A DNA stretch of 64,000 nt from Methylomarinovum caldicuralii (GCF_033126985.1 NZ_AP024714.1:434001-498000); one strand, 5' to 3'; positions 1 to 8,993 are shown, counted from the stretch's first letter. Notes: a model not told the origin generated them from the sequence alone. Numbers and translations are program-made.

Positions 1-600
1 GGGATCGAAACCGGCTCTGGCCATCAGCTCCAGACCGATCAGATCGGCCTCGGACTCCTGAATCCGGCTGTAGGGCAGCAGGATGCCCACCTGGGCCCCC
101 AGACCCAGCGCCGCCATCGCCAGCTGGCCGGTCGCCGAACCCGGATTGGCGATGGCCTGGATCAGCGACAGCCCCTGCTGCACGGCGAACTGCTGCGACA
201 TCCGCTCGTTGCTGTGGCGTGCCAGCACGTGGCCGATCTCGTGGCCGATGACCGCCGCCAGCTGATGCTGATTCTCCGCCACCCGCAGCAAACCGGTGTA
301 GACCCCGATGTGCCCACCGGGCAGGGCGAAAGCGTTGACCTGGTCGGAACGAAACACCACCACGTCCCACTGGCCGCCCAGATCGCGGGTCAATGCATCC
401 ACCACGCAGCGGACATAGGCATTGACGGCCGGATCGGTTTCGACCGGTTCCTTCTGCTTGATCTGCTCGAAGGCCTGCCACCCCATCTGTACCAGCTGGT
501 CCTCGGGCATCAATACCAGCTGGCTTCTTCCCGTCGGCGAGGTGGCGCAGGCCGCCAGCCACAGACACAGGAAAACCCAGCCCCAAACTGTATGCTGCAT
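1..600 (-). CDS. M48-family metalloprotease lipoprotein (partial, C-terminus beyond window)
   Basis: Reading in from position 600 on the minus strand, the protein starts with a short hydrophobic leader ending in a lipobox (LWLAAC, Cys at about residue 18), so it is probably an outer-membrane-attached lipoprotein facing the periplasm. The zinc motif HEIGH is followed by an SEAD-type third-ligand region, as in the LoiP/YcaL branch of M48 peptidases, which degrade misfolded outer-membrane proteins. I chose the ATG at 598-600 because GGGGAGG sits 6 bases upstream; the ATG at 604-606 would abut that site. The window edge cuts the gene after about 200 codons. It is divergent from rsd. The family is clear; the exact orthologue is not. 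Confidence 0.85.
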   Translation of the reverse strand, partial: MQHTVWGWVFLCLWLAACATSPTGRSQLVLMPEDQLVQMGWQAFEQIKQKEPVETDPAVNAYVRCVVDALTRDLGGQWDVVVFRSDQVNAFALPGGHIGVYTGLLRVAENQHQLAAVIGHEIGHVLARHSNERMSQQFAVQQGLSLIQAIANPGSATGQLAMAALGLGAQVGILLPYSRIQESEADLIGLELMARAGFDP

Positions 601-701
601 GTTCATCCTCCCCATGGAAACCGAAAGCCACCGAGCGTTGCCGTCAGCCTCCGAATGCAATAAAGTATACTGAATTCCTTAATTTCTTCGCTTCGACAAG
701 C

Positions 702-1148
702 ATGACGCAAAATCCCGTCTCCGGCAACGAACGCCGTCTCCAGACCAGCCACATTATCGAGGAACTGCTGGCCGAACGCCGGCAGATGTGGCAGCTCTAC
801 TGGGAACTGGCGGAAATGAAGCCGTTCGACAAGCACAAGGAACCGTTGGAACAGATCCTGGACCGCTTCTGCCAGGTCATGATCGACTACATTTCCCTCG
901 GTCACTTCGGCGTCTACCGCCGCATCATCGAAGGCACCGAACGCCGGCAGCGAGTGCTGGAAGCTGCGGAAAAATACTATCCCGCCATCGCCGAGGCGAC
1001 CGAAGTTGCCCTCAAGTTCAACGACCAATACGAGAACGCCCATCTCACCGACCACGACGTGCTCCATCAGGCGCTTTCCGAACTCGGCGAGGCCCTTGCA
1101 ACCCGAATCGAGCTGGAAGACAAACTGCTTTCCGCCATGCGTCGATGA
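702..1148 (+). CDS. rsd: Rsd/AlgQ family anti-sigma-70 factor
   Basis: This 148-residue, mostly helical protein resembles E. coli Rsd and Pseudomonas AlgQ along its length, including the DFCQ/DY-S-GHF core (here [18 protein letters not shown]) and the GEAL-R-LEDKLL C-terminal helix. Family members bind free sigma-70 region 4, shifting RNA polymerase toward alternative sigma factors. A TATACT box lies at 666-671 just upstream, but I see no good -35. The stop overlaps the start of the next gene by the ATGA arrangement, so the two are probably cotranslated. The length is normal for the family. Confidence 0.88.
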   Translation: MTQNPVSGNERRLQTSHIIEELLAERRQMWQLYWELAEMKPFDKHKEPLEQILDRFCQVMIDYISLGHFGVYRRIIEGTERRQRVLEAAEKYYPAIAEATEVALKFNDQYENAHLTDHDVLHQALSELGEALATRIELEDKLLSAMRR

Positions 1149-1720
1149 AGTTCTGCAGTGAGTGCGGAGCGCGCCTGAACCTGCAGATCCCGCCGGGCGA
1201 GGACCGGCTGCGTCACGTCTGCGGGCGCTGCGGCACCATCCATTATCAGAACCCCAAGATCATTGCCGGCTGCCTCCCCGAATGGGAAGGCCGGATCCTG
1301 CTCTGCCGCCGGGCGATAGAACCGCGCAAGGGACTTTGGACCTTGCCGGCCGGGTTCATGGAACTGGGGGAAACCCTGGAACAGGCCGCCGCCCGGGAAA
1401 CCCTGGAGGAAGCCTGCGCCCGGGTAAAGGCGCTGGATCTCTACACAGTTTTCAGCCTGCCCCACGTCGACCAGGTCCACGTGTTCTTCCGTGCCCGGAT
1501 GGCAGAACCCCGTCACGCCCCTGGCGAGGAAAGCCTTGAGACTGCGCTGCTCCCGGGAAAGGAGATCCCCTGGCGGGAACTGGCATTTTCCACCGTCAGA
1601 AGAACGCTGGAAGCCTATCTGAGGGACAGGAAATCCGGCAGTTTCCCCGTCCGCGTTGAGACCCTTGAGCCGCCTTCCAGACGTAAAAAAGCGCCGTCTC
1701 CTGACAGCGCTTTGCAATGA
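1145..1720 (+). CDS. NUDIX hydrolase with N-terminal zinc ribbon
   Basis: The 191-residue protein begins with a CxxC...CxxC zinc ribbon (Cys4, 7, 26, 29) followed by a NUDIX fold with a canonical box at about residues 70-91 (G-x5-E-x7-RE-x2-EE), which binds the Mg2+ needed to cleave nucleoside diphosphate-X substrates. The ribbon plus NUDIX arrangement recalls NudC-type NADH pyrophosphatases, but the protein is shorter and lacks the N-terminal domain of E. coli NudC, so the substrate is unknown (NADH, ADP-ribose or another diphosphate). It overlaps the rsd stop by 4 bases and ends 2 bases before a convergent tRNA gene. Confidence 0.85.
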   Translation: MKFCSECGARLNLQIPPGEDRLRHVCGRCGTIHYQNPKIIAGCLPEWEGRILLCRRAIEPRKGLWTLPAGFMELGETLEQAAARETLEEACARVKALDLYTVFSLPHVDQVHVFFRARMAEPRHAPGEESLETALLPGKEIPWRELAFSTVRRTLEAYLRDRKSGSFPVRVETLEPPSRRKKAPSPDSALQ

Positions 1721-1722
1721 TA

Positions 1723-1807
1723 TGGTGCCTCGGGCCGGACTCGAACCGGCACGGCTTTCGCCACCGCCCCCTCAAGACGGCGTGTCTACCAATTCCACCA
1801 CCGAGGC
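1723..1807 (-). tRNA. tRNA-Leu (anticodon GAG)
   Basis: Read on the minus strand this is an 85-base class II tRNA. Acceptor arms GCCTCGG and CCGAGGC pair perfectly, CCA is encoded at 1723-1725, the D-loop motif TGGAATTGGTAGACA is leucine-like, and the T-loop is GGTTCGAGTCC. The five-pair anticodon stem closes on loop TTGAGGG, giving anticodon GAG. It lies downstream... that is, upstream in map order, of secG's end, the usual gammaproteobacterial secG-tRNA-Leu order. Confidence 0.95.
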
Positions 1808-1815
1808 AATAAAGC

Positions 1816-2187
1816 TTAAGGCGCGTTTTCTTCGGTCTGCTGGGGTGTTTCCACCGGCACGACTACCGGCGTGTCTGTCGGCGCAGGGGCTTCTTTGACC
1901 GGCGGGACGTCCTCTGCAGACTTCAGGATTTCCACGAAATCCTTCTTATTATCCTGAAGGTCGGCGAAATACGCAAGGAAAAGGCTAGTGAGAAAGAACA
2001 GGGTTGCCAAAATCGCCGTGGTCCGCGACAGGAATGACGCCGACCCACGGGCACCGAACACGGTCCCGGAAGCGCCGCTGCCAAAGGCGGCACCGACATC
2101 GGCGCCCTTGCCCTGCTGCAGGAGGACGAACACGATGATTCCAACAGCAACGAGAACGTGAAAAACGATCAAAACCTGGTATAGCAT
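1816..2187 (-). CDS. secG: Preprotein translocase subunit SecG
   Basis: A 123-residue protein with two membrane helices (about residues 2-22 and 55-75) separated by the Gly-rich QQGKGADVGAAFG...FGARG loop that is diagnostic of SecG. SecG is the small subunit of the SecYEG channel and stimulates SecA-driven export. The Pro/Thr/Glu-rich tail after residue 90 is longer than in E. coli and looks disordered. The start at 2187 is chosen because it aligns with the family (MLYQVL...) and lies one base past the tpiA stop; an upstream extension is open but implausible. Confidence 0.95.
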   Translation of the reverse strand: MLYQVLIVFHVLVAVGIIVFVLLQQGKGADVGAAFGSGASGTVFGARGSASFLSRTTAILATLFFLTSLFLAYFADLQDNKKDFVEILKSAEDVPPVKEAPAPTDTPVVVPVETPQQTEENAP

Positions 2188-2188
2188 C

Positions 2189-2950
2189 TCACACCGTTTG
2201 TGCTGCTGCCTTGACAATGGTCAGGAACGAATCCGCCCTGAGGGAGGCGCCACCGATCAGGCCTCCGTCGATGTCTTCCATGGCGAACAGCGAGGCCGCG
2301 TTGTCGGCGTTGACGCTGCCACCGTAGAGGATCCGCACCCGGGCTGCGATTTCCTCGCTTTGGGCCGCCAACTGCCGGCGGATATGGGCGTGGACTTCCT
2401 GGGCCTGCTGCGGCGTTGCCGTGCGGCCGGTACCGATGGCCCATACCGGTTCATAGGCGATCACCGCCTGTTTCAGGGAATCGATGCCGGCGACATCCAG
2501 AACCGCCTGCAGCTGCTGATCCACGACAGCGAAAGTCTCACCGGCTTCCCGCTGCTCCAGCGTTTCACCGATGCACAAAAGCGGGCAGATACCGTGCTCT
2601 ATCGCTTTCTGGTAACGGGCGGCCACCAGGGCATCGCTTTCACCATAGATGAGGCGGCGTTCGGAATGACCGACGATGGCGAGCGTGCAACCGAATTCCT
2701 TGAGCATGGGGGCGGAAACCTCACCGGTGAAGGCACCGGCGTCCTGATCGGCCACGTTCTGGGACCCCACCTGCACCGGCGTGTCCTGCAGCTGCTCGGC
2801 GACCGCAGGGATGAACACGAAAGCCGGGCATACGCCCACCGCCACGGGACAGTTGGCGGGCAACCCGCCGGCGATGGCGGCCGCCAGCTCACGGGTGCTG
2901 GCACGGGTGCCGTTCATTTTCCAGTTTCCTACGACCAAAGGCTGACGCAT
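2189..2950 (-). CDS. tpiA: Triosephosphate isomerase
   Basis: A full-length 253-residue TIM barrel interconverting dihydroxyacetone phosphate and glyceraldehyde 3-phosphate in the cytoplasm. Catalytic residues are visible: Lys11 in NWKMN, His95 in GHSERR and Glu167 in AYEPVWAIGTG. In a methanotroph it serves glycolysis and the ribulose monophosphate cycle. A ribosome site (AAGGGGGA) precedes the ATG. It normally follows glmM in one transcript; here an ISAs1 element separates them by about 1.3 kb, so its expression may rely on a local or IS-borne promoter (inference). Confidence 0.97.
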   Translation of the reverse strand: MRQPLVVGNWKMNGTRASTRELAAAIAGGLPANCPVAVGVCPAFVFIPAVAEQLQDTPVQVGSQNVADQDAGAFTGEVSAPMLKEFGCTLAIVGHSERRLIYGESDALVAARYQKAIEHGICPLLCIGETLEQREAGETFAVVDQQLQAVLDVAGIDSLKQAVIAYEPVWAIGTGRTATPQQAQEVHAHIRRQLAAQSEEIAARVRILYGGSVNADNAASLFAMEDIDGGLIGGASLRADSFLTIVKAAAQTV

Positions 2951-2985
2951 GGAATTCCCCCTTCAACAAATTGCCGCATTTTAGC

Positions 2986-3016
2986 CCGCCCGCATCCTCA
3001 AGGCAAATCATTGAGG
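2986..3016 (-). other. Half of a 16-bp inverted repeat (glmM-tpiA hairpin) split by the IS
   Basis: The arm at 2986-3001 (CCGCCCGCATCCTCAA) is the exact reverse complement of TTGAGGATGCGGGCGG, whose first six bases lie at 3011-3016 and whose full arm is regenerated at 4283-4298 beyond the IS. Removing the IS and one target copy restores a 16-bp perfect stem with a 9-base loop, spanning the original glmM stop. No T-run follows it on either strand, so I call it a stabilising or attenuating hairpin rather than a standard intrinsic terminator. Confidence 0.75.
3007..3016. repeat. Target-site duplication, left copy (ATCATTGAGG)
   Basis: The 10 bases ATCATTGAGG directly precede the left inverted repeat and are repeated exactly at 4279-4288 directly after the right one. 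This is within the 8-10 bp duplication range known for ISAs1-family elements. Confidence 0.93.
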
Positions 3017-4278
3017 CAGGGCAATCGCATGAATATACCCCACGAAGATGATGGTTTAAGATTCGATGACTTGCAGCAGATTACTTGCAGATTAGAGACT
3101 TCTTCTCTGAGGAGCATGCTTTTTGTGGGAGGCACAGATGTTGGAAAAGCCCCTGGCGCTGAGCGAGGTGTTCGTATCGATTCCGGACCCGCGACAATCA
3201 TCGAAGGTGACCTACGATCTGGTGGAAGTGCTGGTGGTTGTGGTGTGTGCGGTGATCTGCGGTGCCGATACGTTGGTGGAGATTGAACTTTGGGGCAAAG
3301 AGAAGCTGGATTGGCTGCGTCGATATGTGCCTTTGCCGCATGGGATTCCGTCCCATGACACCCTGGGGCGGATTTTGGCGATGATCGATCCGGAAGCGTT
3401 CGGATCGGCCTTCCAGCGCTGGGCGGTGAGCGTGGTTCCGGCATTGGAAGGTCAGGTGATCGCCATCGACGGCAAGACCAGTCGGCGTAGCCGGTCCAAG
3501 GGGCAGGATCCCCTGCATCTGGTCAGTGCCTTTGCGGCTCAGTACCGGTTGGTGGTCGGTCAAGAGGCGGTGGCCGACAAATCCAACGAGAAGACGGCCA
3601 TTCCCGCCCTGCTGGAAACCCTGGCCTTGAAAGGATGCGTGGTGACCCTCGATGCCATGGGGACCGATCCCAAGATTGCCAAGGCCATCCGTGACCGGGG
3701 GGCCGACTATGTACTGGCGGTCAAGGACAACCAGAAAGGTCTGGCCGAATCGATCCGGGATTTCTTCCAGGCCTTCCAGGACGCGCCGGACAAAACCCCG
3801 CATCAGCAATGCGAGACGGTCGACAAGGTGCATGGTCGCCTGGAAGTGCGCCGCTGCTATGTGTTCGACCAGCTCGACAGCCTGGACCGGCCCCAGCGCT
3901 GGCCGGATCTGGCCTGCTTTGCCGTGGTCGAGTCCGAACGCACCGTCGCCGGCAAAACCACCCGGGAACGGCGTTTCTACATCAGCAGCCTGCCTGCCGA
4001 TGCCGAACGGCTGGCCTCGGCGGTGCGCCAGCATTGGGCGGTGGAGAACCCGCTTCACTGGTGTATGGATGTCGTATTCAACGATGATCAGATGCGCCTT
4101 CGAACCCGACATGCGGCTCATAACCTGGCGCTGCTCAAACAGATGGTGCTCAATCTCTTTCGCCTCGACTCCACCAAACGCCGCGGGGGCATCAAGGCAA
4201 GACGGCTCCTGGCCGCCTCCAGTGACCACTATCGGGCTCAGTTGCTTGGATGGACGTAGCGTTCATGCGATTGCCCTG
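3017..4278 (+). mobile_element. ISAs1-family insertion sequence, complete
   Basis: The 1262-bp element has 17-bp perfect terminal inverted repeats (CAGGGCAATCGCATGAA at 3017-3033, its reverse complement at 4262-4278), one intact transposase gene, and an exact 10-bp target duplication on both sides. These features mark a complete and recent insertion. It landed inside a long hairpin at the 3' end of glmM, between glmM and tpiA, in opposite orientation to both. Confidence 0.96.
3138..4259 (+). CDS. ISAs1-family transposase
   Basis: A 373-residue DDE transposase whose sequence is typical of the ISAs1 (H-repeat) family: an N-terminal domain with IPDPR and an S-H-T/DTLGR motif, then AIDGK (first Asp), a central [18 protein letters not shown] segment with the second Asp, and a C-terminal [21 protein letters not shown] segment with the last acidic residues. 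The ATG at 3138 is preferred over the TTG at 3123 because GGAGG lies 5 bases before it. There is no frameshift or stop, so it is probably active. Confidence 0.93.
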   Translation: MLEKPLALSEVFVSIPDPRQSSKVTYDLVEVLVVVVCAVICGADTLVEIELWGKEKLDWLRRYVPLPHGIPSHDTLGRILAMIDPEAFGSAFQRWAVSVVPALEGQVIAIDGKTSRRSRSKGQDPLHLVSAFAAQYRLVVGQEAVADKSNEKTAIPALLETLALKGCVVTLDAMGTDPKIAKAIRDRGADYVLAVKDNQKGLAESIRDFFQAFQDAPDKTPHQQCETVDKVHGRLEVRRCYVFDQLDSLDRPQRWPDLACFAVVESERTVAGKTTRERRFYISSLPADAERLASAVRQHWAVENPLHWCMDVVFNDDQMRLRTRHAAHNLALLKQMVLNLFRLDSTKRRGGIKARRLLAASSDHYRAQLLGWT

Positions 4279-5619
4279 ATCATTGAGGATGCGGGCGGCG
4301 GTTTCCTCCAGTTCGGCCGCCAGTTGTTCGATCAGGGAGGCGTCACGTCCCTCCAGCATGATCCGGATCACCGGCTCCGTACCGGAAGGCCGCAACAACA
4401 CCCGCCCCTGGCCGTTGAGACGGCGCTCCACGCGTTCCTTTGCCTCACGCAGGGGGGCAATCGCTTCCAGATCGGCCGGTTTCTGCCGGATCCTGAGATT
4501 GCGCAGCACCTGGGGATACTTGTCCATCCCCTGCCGCAGCTCCCGCAGCGACCTGCCCGAGTCCCACATCTCCGCCAGCACCTGAAGCGCGGCGACGATG
4601 CCGTCACCGGTGGTGGTGCGGTCCAGACAGATGATATGACCGGAACCTTCCCCTCCCAGAATTCCATCGGCGGCGGTCAGCATTTCCATGACATAGCGGT
4701 CGCCGACCTTGGCACGCCTGAAATCGATCCCCAGTGCGGCAAGCGCGTGCTCAAGCCCCAGATTGCTCATCTGGGTCCCCACCACCGGTCCGCGCAGCTG
4801 TCCACGCGCCTGTCGCGACCGGGCGATGATGTAAAGCAGTTCGTCGCCATCGACCATCTCACCGGTATGATCGACCATGATCACCCGGTCGCCGTCACCA
4901 TCGAAGGCGATTCCGAGATCGGCCCCACGGGCGACAACCTCCCGCTGCAGCGCTTGCGGATGGGTCGAGCCGCGCCCCTCGTTGATGTTGAAACCATCCG
5001 GTTCGGCACCGATGGCATGGACCTTGGCTCCGATCTCGCCGAACACGTGGGGGGCGATGTGATAGGTTGCCCCGTGAGCACAGTCGATGACGATGGAAAG
5101 TCCGCTGAGGTCCATCCTCGCCGGCACCGTGCTCTTGCAGAATTCGATGTAGCGGCCGGCGGCATCCCCGATTCTGAGCGCCCGTCCCAGACCCTCCGAA
5201 GAAACCGTGGTCATGGGTTTGTCGAGCATGGCCTCGATGGCCATTTCCACCTCATCCGGGAGCTTGGTTCCCGCCGAGGAGAAAAACTTGATGCCGTTGT
5301 CAGGATAGGGATTGTGGGAAGCGCTGATGACAATACCGGTTCGCGCCCTCAGGGTCCGGGTCAGATAGGCGATTCCGGGCGTCGGCATCGGCCCCAGGAG
5401 GTGGGTATCGACGCCGGCGGCCGCCAACCCCGCCTCCAGGGCGGACTCAAACATATAGCCGGAGATCCGGGTGTCCTTGCCCACCAGCACGTGGCATGGC
5501 CCTTCTTCACGGAACACCTGCCCGGCCGCCCAGCCCAGCTTCAGCACGAAGTCAGGGGTGATGGGGGGTTCCCCCACTGTACCGCGGATGCCATCGGTAC
5601 CAAAATATCGCCTGCTCAT
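4192..5619 (-). CDS. glmM: Phosphoglucosamine mutase, C-terminus altered by IS insertion
   Basis: GlmM converts glucosamine 6-phosphate to glucosamine 1-phosphate for UDP-GlcNAc, and so for peptidoglycan and LPS. The phosphorylated Ser101 (SASHNP), the Mg2+ loop DGDGDR (240-245) and the RPSGTEP phosphate-binding loop are all present. The reading frame runs past the IS boundary at 4278 and stops inside the element, giving 475 residues. Joining the flanks without the IS predicts an original end ...RILNDLP after about 449 residues, the usual length. The IS therefore replaces the last two residues with 28 foreign ones; the catalytic domains are untouched and the gene, being essential, is presumably functional. 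Confidence 0.96.
   Translation of the reverse strand: MSRRYFGTDGIRGTVGEPPITPDFVLKLGWAAGQVFREEGPCHVLVGKDTRISGYMFESALEAGLAAAGVDTHLLGPMPTPGIAYLTRTLRARTGIVISASHNPYPDNGIKFFSSAGTKLPDEVEMAIEAMLDKPMTTVSSEGLGRALRIGDAAGRYIEFCKSTVPARMDLSGLSIVIDCAHGATYHIAPHVFGEIGAKVHAIGAEPDGFNINEGRGSTHPQALQREVVARGADLGIAFDGDGDRVIMVDHTGEMVDGDELLYIIARSRQARGQLRGPVVGTQMSNLGLEHALAALGIDFRRAKVGDRYVMEMLTAADGILGGEGSGHIICLDRTTTGDGIVAALQVLAEMWDSGRSLRELRQGMDKYPQVLRNLRIRQKPADLEAIAPLREAKERVERRLNGQGRVLLRPSGTEPVIRIMLEGRDASLIEQLAAELEETAARILNDQGNRMNATSIQATEPDSGHWRRPGAVLP
4279..4288. repeat. Target-site duplication, right copy (ATCATTGAGG)
   Basis: Exact copy of 3007-3016, immediately outside the right terminal inverted repeat of the ISAs1 element and inside the glmM 3' end. 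Confidence 0.93.
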
Positions 5620-5761
5620 TTTGTATCCCCGTTGTCATTGACAGATGAGTCGGCCCGAAGCACGACACATTCCCCTTGCAGTTTTTCTCGGTGGCCCGAT
5701 TCAGTCTTTTCAAGTATAAGCAAAAACCGTCTGCTGGATGCGGGCATTTCTGTCCCGAAAT

Positions 5762-5789
5762 AAAAAAGCCCCCTCGTTTGAGGGGGCTT
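5762..5789 (-). terminator. Intrinsic terminator of pmoCAB
   Basis: On the minus strand an 8-bp GC stem (GCCCCCTC / GAGGGGGC, loop AAAC) is followed by six Ts, about 55 bases after the pmoB stop. It closes the methane monooxygenase operon before glmM. The interval 5620-5761 beyond it holds only the glmM upstream region; I see no gene there. Confidence 0.9.
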
Positions 5790-5842
5790 TGAGTTGGGGA
5801 TTGTTGTTATTGTTATGCGGTGACCACGCCGCGGTCCCTGCC

Positions 5843-7087
5843 TTACATGAAGGTCGGGATCAGCGGAGCGTCAATCATCACCATCTGGCGGTTGCCGGCA
5901 TCGTCATAGAAGAACAGAATACCACCCATCCGGCTGTCCGGGTCGTAGATGATGTCTGCCAGACGATACACTTCCCAGGCTGCGTCCGATGCGGTCACTT
6001 CGATCGTCTTGGTCTCACCCGGAGCAATCGGATCGTTCGGTACCACGGTCAGACCTTCGTCTGCCAGCAGGTCTTCCGGATAGCCGGTGTCGTCTTCGCA
6101 CACTTCCGGATTCATGAAACGCACGTTGGCGGTCATGAACTCGCACAGCTGGACCGGACGATCACCCTTGTTGGTGACGGTCAGCACCATCTTCATGGCG
6201 CGGCCCGGCACACGGTAGGTGGCTTCGTCCACTTTGACGTCCACGCTCGGAGCCGGCATTTCGATCGGCTTGATGCCACGCAGGGTACCGGCCTGCAGCG
6301 GAATGGTCACCGGGTACTTGCTCTGGGTGCTGCTGTAGCCGAAGATCAACAGCAGAATGGTGGCGGCGCCAAACAGCATGCCCACTTTCTTTTCGGTCGG
6401 GGTGATCAGTTCGTCACCACGGCCGGCATTGACCATCACCATGCGCGGCAGGAACACCGGGTTGCGCACGAAGTAGATAATCCAGGCCAGACCGATGGCA
6501 TACCACAGCACGTGCCAGAACACGGTGTTGGCAGTGTTGTAGTTTTCCAGGTCGATGGTCTGACCGGTCAGGGTGGTGATCGGGTTCTTGAACTCGCTCA
6601 GTTTCCCCTCGATGATCACCCATTTACCCGGACCGATGATCGGACCACCGCCCTGGACGTTCAGCATCGGGTGAACGTGCCATTCACCCCCGCGGCGGGC
6701 TTTCAGCACTACGCGGAAGGTGTAGGTGTTGCCGATTTCCAGGCGCACGGAACGCGGCACGAAGGTGTCGCCGATGTAGGATTCCTTGCGGATGAACACC
6801 GGTCCAGGAATCCCGACGTTCAGGAACGACACTTCGGGCGGATCCACGGATTCAGGCCAGCCTTCGAAGACGTGGAATTTGCCGCTGATCTCCATCTCTT
6901 CGTTGACCTTGAGCTGGTCGGTGGACCAGTTCAGGTCGAACCAGTGGATGGTACGCATACGCAGGAACGCTGCCTGCGACTTTTCACCGTGGGCCGAAGC
7001 CGCCGGGGTGTACATCACCGCGGCCGCCAGGGTCATCAGCAGGCCGACCAGCGACCAGCGGGTGAGCCTATCTCTTATCGTTTTCAT
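5843..7087 (-). CDS. pmoB: Particulate methane monooxygenase subunit B
   Basis: The 414-residue subunit has an N-terminal signal peptide cut before His33, so His33 becomes the mature N-terminus. His33, His137 and His139 (motif HVHP) are the copper ligands of the PmoB cupredoxin site, at the same positions as in Methylococcus capsulatus Bath. Two membrane helices (about 190-210 and 235-255) join two periplasmic cupredoxin domains. It is the last gene of pmoCAB, 49 bases after pmoA, with a GGAGG-type ribosome site. The complex oxidises methane to methanol in intracytoplasmic membranes. pMMO rather than AmoB is supported by the methylotrophy genes in this window. Confidence 0.97.
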   Translation of the reverse strand: MKTIRDRLTRWSLVGLLMTLAAAVMYTPAASAHGEKSQAAFLRMRTIHWFDLNWSTDQLKVNEEMEISGKFHVFEGWPESVDPPEVSFLNVGIPGPVFIRKESYIGDTFVPRSVRLEIGNTYTFRVVLKARRGGEWHVHPMLNVQGGGPIIGPGKWVIIEGKLSEFKNPITTLTGQTIDLENYNTANTVFWHVLWYAIGLAWIIYFVRNPVFLPRMVMVNAGRGDELITPTEKKVGMLFGAATILLLIFGYSSTQSKYPVTIPLQAGTLRGIKPIEMPAPSVDVKVDEATYRVPGRAMKMVLTVTNKGDRPVQLCEFMTANVRFMNPEVCEDDTGYPEDLLADEGLTVVPNDPIAPGETKTIEVTASDAAWEVYRLADIIYDPDSRMGGILFFYDDAGNRQMVMIDAPLIPTFM

Positions 7088-7136
7088 CTATTTCCTCCTC
7101 AGATGTGTCTGTCGATGTCGATGCGCGCAAAATTCA

Positions 7137-7880
7137 TCAGGTCTTCTTGACGAATTTCACGGTGCCGAACCAGCGGCCCACAAAGTGCCACATGAAGTAG
7201 ATCAGAATGGACATGAAGCCGGAGAAGAAGGCAGACACCGGAACCACGTCCTTACCGAAGGTACGCAGGGTGCCCTTTTCCACCATGCGGATGTATTCCG
7301 GGGTACCGGTACGCACATAGTGGTAGCCCTGAATGTCGGCAATCGACATCAGCATGCCGTTGTATTCCACCGGCACGTGCAGCGGGCCAATGATCGGCCA
7401 GTTGCCCGGGTACATCAACAGACCCCAGCCCAGACCACCGACCACGGCGGTTAACAGGTAGCTGCTGGACAGCATCAGCACCACGTCAAGGAAGATCGCC
7501 ATGTGGACCGCGGCGGTCGGGAACACGAAGTTGATCGGGAAGTAGGTCCAACCCCAGAAGTTGAAGTAGCGGTTGACCCATTCGCCGAACAGAATCCCCA
7601 GAATGCACACCGTGGCGCCCCAGGGCAGACGCAGGCGTTCCCACAGTACGGCCTGTACCGCCGCCGGGAAGGTGATCATGACGATCGGATACACCGTCAC
7701 CCACAGACGACGGTCTTTCCAGTCGGCCCAGAAGTCCCAGTCACCCATGGTCAGCATGCCATGGATGTGGTAGGAACCGGTCAGTACCATAAACAGGATG
7801 AACAGGCCCAGGTAGTCTACCCACCTGGAGGCCTGAACTGCTTCGGCATGTGACCGAACAACAGATTCAGCAGTGCTCAT
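7137..7880 (-). CDS. pmoA: Particulate methane monooxygenase subunit A
   Basis: A 247-residue integral membrane subunit with about seven helices. It carries the conserved PmoA signatures used as a methanotroph marker: GDWDFWADWKDRR, the WINRYFNFWGWTYFP-type motif (here WVNRYFNFWGWTYFP) and the PLHVPVEYNGMLMSIADIQGY region. The length equals that of M. capsulatus PmoA. It follows pmoC after a 145-base gap holding a strong hairpin, and a good ribosome site (GGAGG) precedes the ATG. There is no sign of truncation or of a divergent pmoA2 or pxmA paralogue. Confidence 0.97.
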   Translation of the reverse strand: MSTAESVVRSHAEAVQASRWVDYLGLFILFMVLTGSYHIHGMLTMGDWDFWADWKDRRLWVTVYPIVMITFPAAVQAVLWERLRLPWGATVCILGILFGEWVNRYFNFWGWTYFPINFVFPTAAVHMAIFLDVVLMLSSSYLLTAVVGGLGWGLLMYPGNWPIIGPLHVPVEYNGMLMSIADIQGYHYVRTGTPEYIRMVEKGTLRTFGKDVVPVSAFFSGFMSILIYFMWHFVGRWFGTVKFVKKT

Positions 7881-7957
7881 TATTTACCTCCAAAGTCGCT
7901 TGTTGTTGCTTTACCACCAACTCTCAAAGTCGGCTTCTCTTCGCCTCCCTGGCAGGG

Positions 7958-7980
7958 GGACCGCCGGCGCCCCGGCGGCC
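7958..7980 (-). other. GC-rich hairpin between pmoC and pmoA
   Basis: CCGCCGG at 7961-7967 and CCGGCGG at 7972-7978 form a perfect 7-bp stem with a 4-base loop, extended by GG/CC after a one-base mismatch. It sits in the pmoC-pmoA spacer and lacks a T-run, which suits an RNA-processing or mRNA-stability element, or partial attenuation, rather than full termination (inference). Confidence 0.6.
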
Positions 7981-8025
7981 TCCCTCATTTCAAGTCCTTC
8001 AGGGATTTTGCAACCCAGTCGGACC

Positions 8026-8847
8026 TCATTCGGCCCACTGAGCCTGGTCTTCGCCGACGCGGGCAACCGCTTCGTCGTAGACCTCACCGCACAGCGGCTT
8101 GCCAATCAGATTCAGGAAGCTGGCAAAAACCTGCAGCAGCAGCCCCAGAATCGACAGCGCAAACCAGCCAAACACCACAAAGCCATAGTGCAGCGGCGCC
8201 ACAAACAGCTCTTCCATGAACCAGAAGGTGTGACCCCATTCGTTCAGACCCACGTTCGGCAAAATCATGAACGGCCCCACCACCGTGATCAGGTACGGCA
8301 GCGACAGACCCTTCTTCTGATAGTTGAAGTACGGAAGACGGGTGTGCGCATAAATCATCGCCGCAAACCCGGTGATGATGTAGATCGGGTAGCTCAGATA
8401 GAACTCGATAATGTGGCTCGGCGTGAAGTCCGTGTCACGAACGATGGTCTGGTGCCAGGTGCCGTCCTGTTCGGTGAAGTAGCTCGCTCCCCAGTAAATC
8501 GCCCACGCATAGGCCACCAGCCAGATCAGGTGGGTGAAGTTGCGGCGCAGCTCTTCACGGGTCCCTTCCACCGCTTCAAGATTGCGGTCACGGGTCCGCC
8601 ACAGATAACCCCACAGCACCGAGGCAGTGACCACCTCAGCCACAATCTCCGTGTACAGGAAGTTCATCCAGTAAGTTTCAAATTCCGGTGCAAAAGAGTC
8701 CAGACCGGCACTCCAGCCGTAAACCCCTTCGTACCACCGGACCCACATATAAAACACGGTGTAAATGCCGATCGCAAAAGCAAGCCAGCCCTTGTGCACA
8801 AGGGGGGCTTCCTGCTCTGCGCCAACAGCTTGAGTCGTTGCAGCCAT
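8026..8847 (-). CDS. pmoC: Particulate methane monooxygenase subunit C
   Basis: The 273-residue membrane subunit retains the metal-site residues corresponding to M. capsulatus Asp156, His160 and His173: here Asp128 and His132 in EQDGTWH and His145 in FTPSH. The NVGLNEWGHTFWFMEELF segment is also characteristic. It is about 15-30 residues shorter at the N-terminus than some PmoC proteins, but the start is well supported by AAGGAGGT 7 bases upstream. First gene of the operon, driven by the sigma-70-like promoter at 8966-8993. Confidence 0.97.
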   Translation of the reverse strand: MAATTQAVGAEQEAPLVHKGWLAFAIGIYTVFYMWVRWYEGVYGWSAGLDSFAPEFETYWMNFLYTEIVAEVVTASVLWGYLWRTRDRNLEAVEGTREELRRNFTHLIWLVAYAWAIYWGASYFTEQDGTWHQTIVRDTDFTPSHIIEFYLSYPIYIITGFAAMIYAHTRLPYFNYQKKGLSLPYLITVVGPFMILPNVGLNEWGHTFWFMEELFVAPLHYGFVVFGWFALSILGLLLQVFASFLNLIGKPLCGEVYDEAVARVGEDQAQWAE

Positions 8848-8965
8848 TGAGTTACCTCCTTAAGTTCACTCAATCAAGTTTTTCGTTGGGTTTCGCTCCA
8901 TCCCTAAACGCTCCACCTGCAAACCCCTAAAGCCCGCAGGTGACCTCCTTCCTTCGGTATCCGCC

Positions 8966-8993
8966 AGTCTAGCATCGGTCAAGGGGTTGTCAA
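8966..8993 (-). promoter_or_regulatory. Putative sigma-70 promoter of pmoCAB
   Basis: On the minus strand a consensus -35 hexamer TTGACA (8988-8993) is separated by 16 bases from a TAGACT -10 (8966-8971), about 120 bases upstream of the pmoC ATG. The long leader that follows carries AAGGAGGT. The rest of the 8848-9043 interval holds no gene. Confidence 0.75.
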
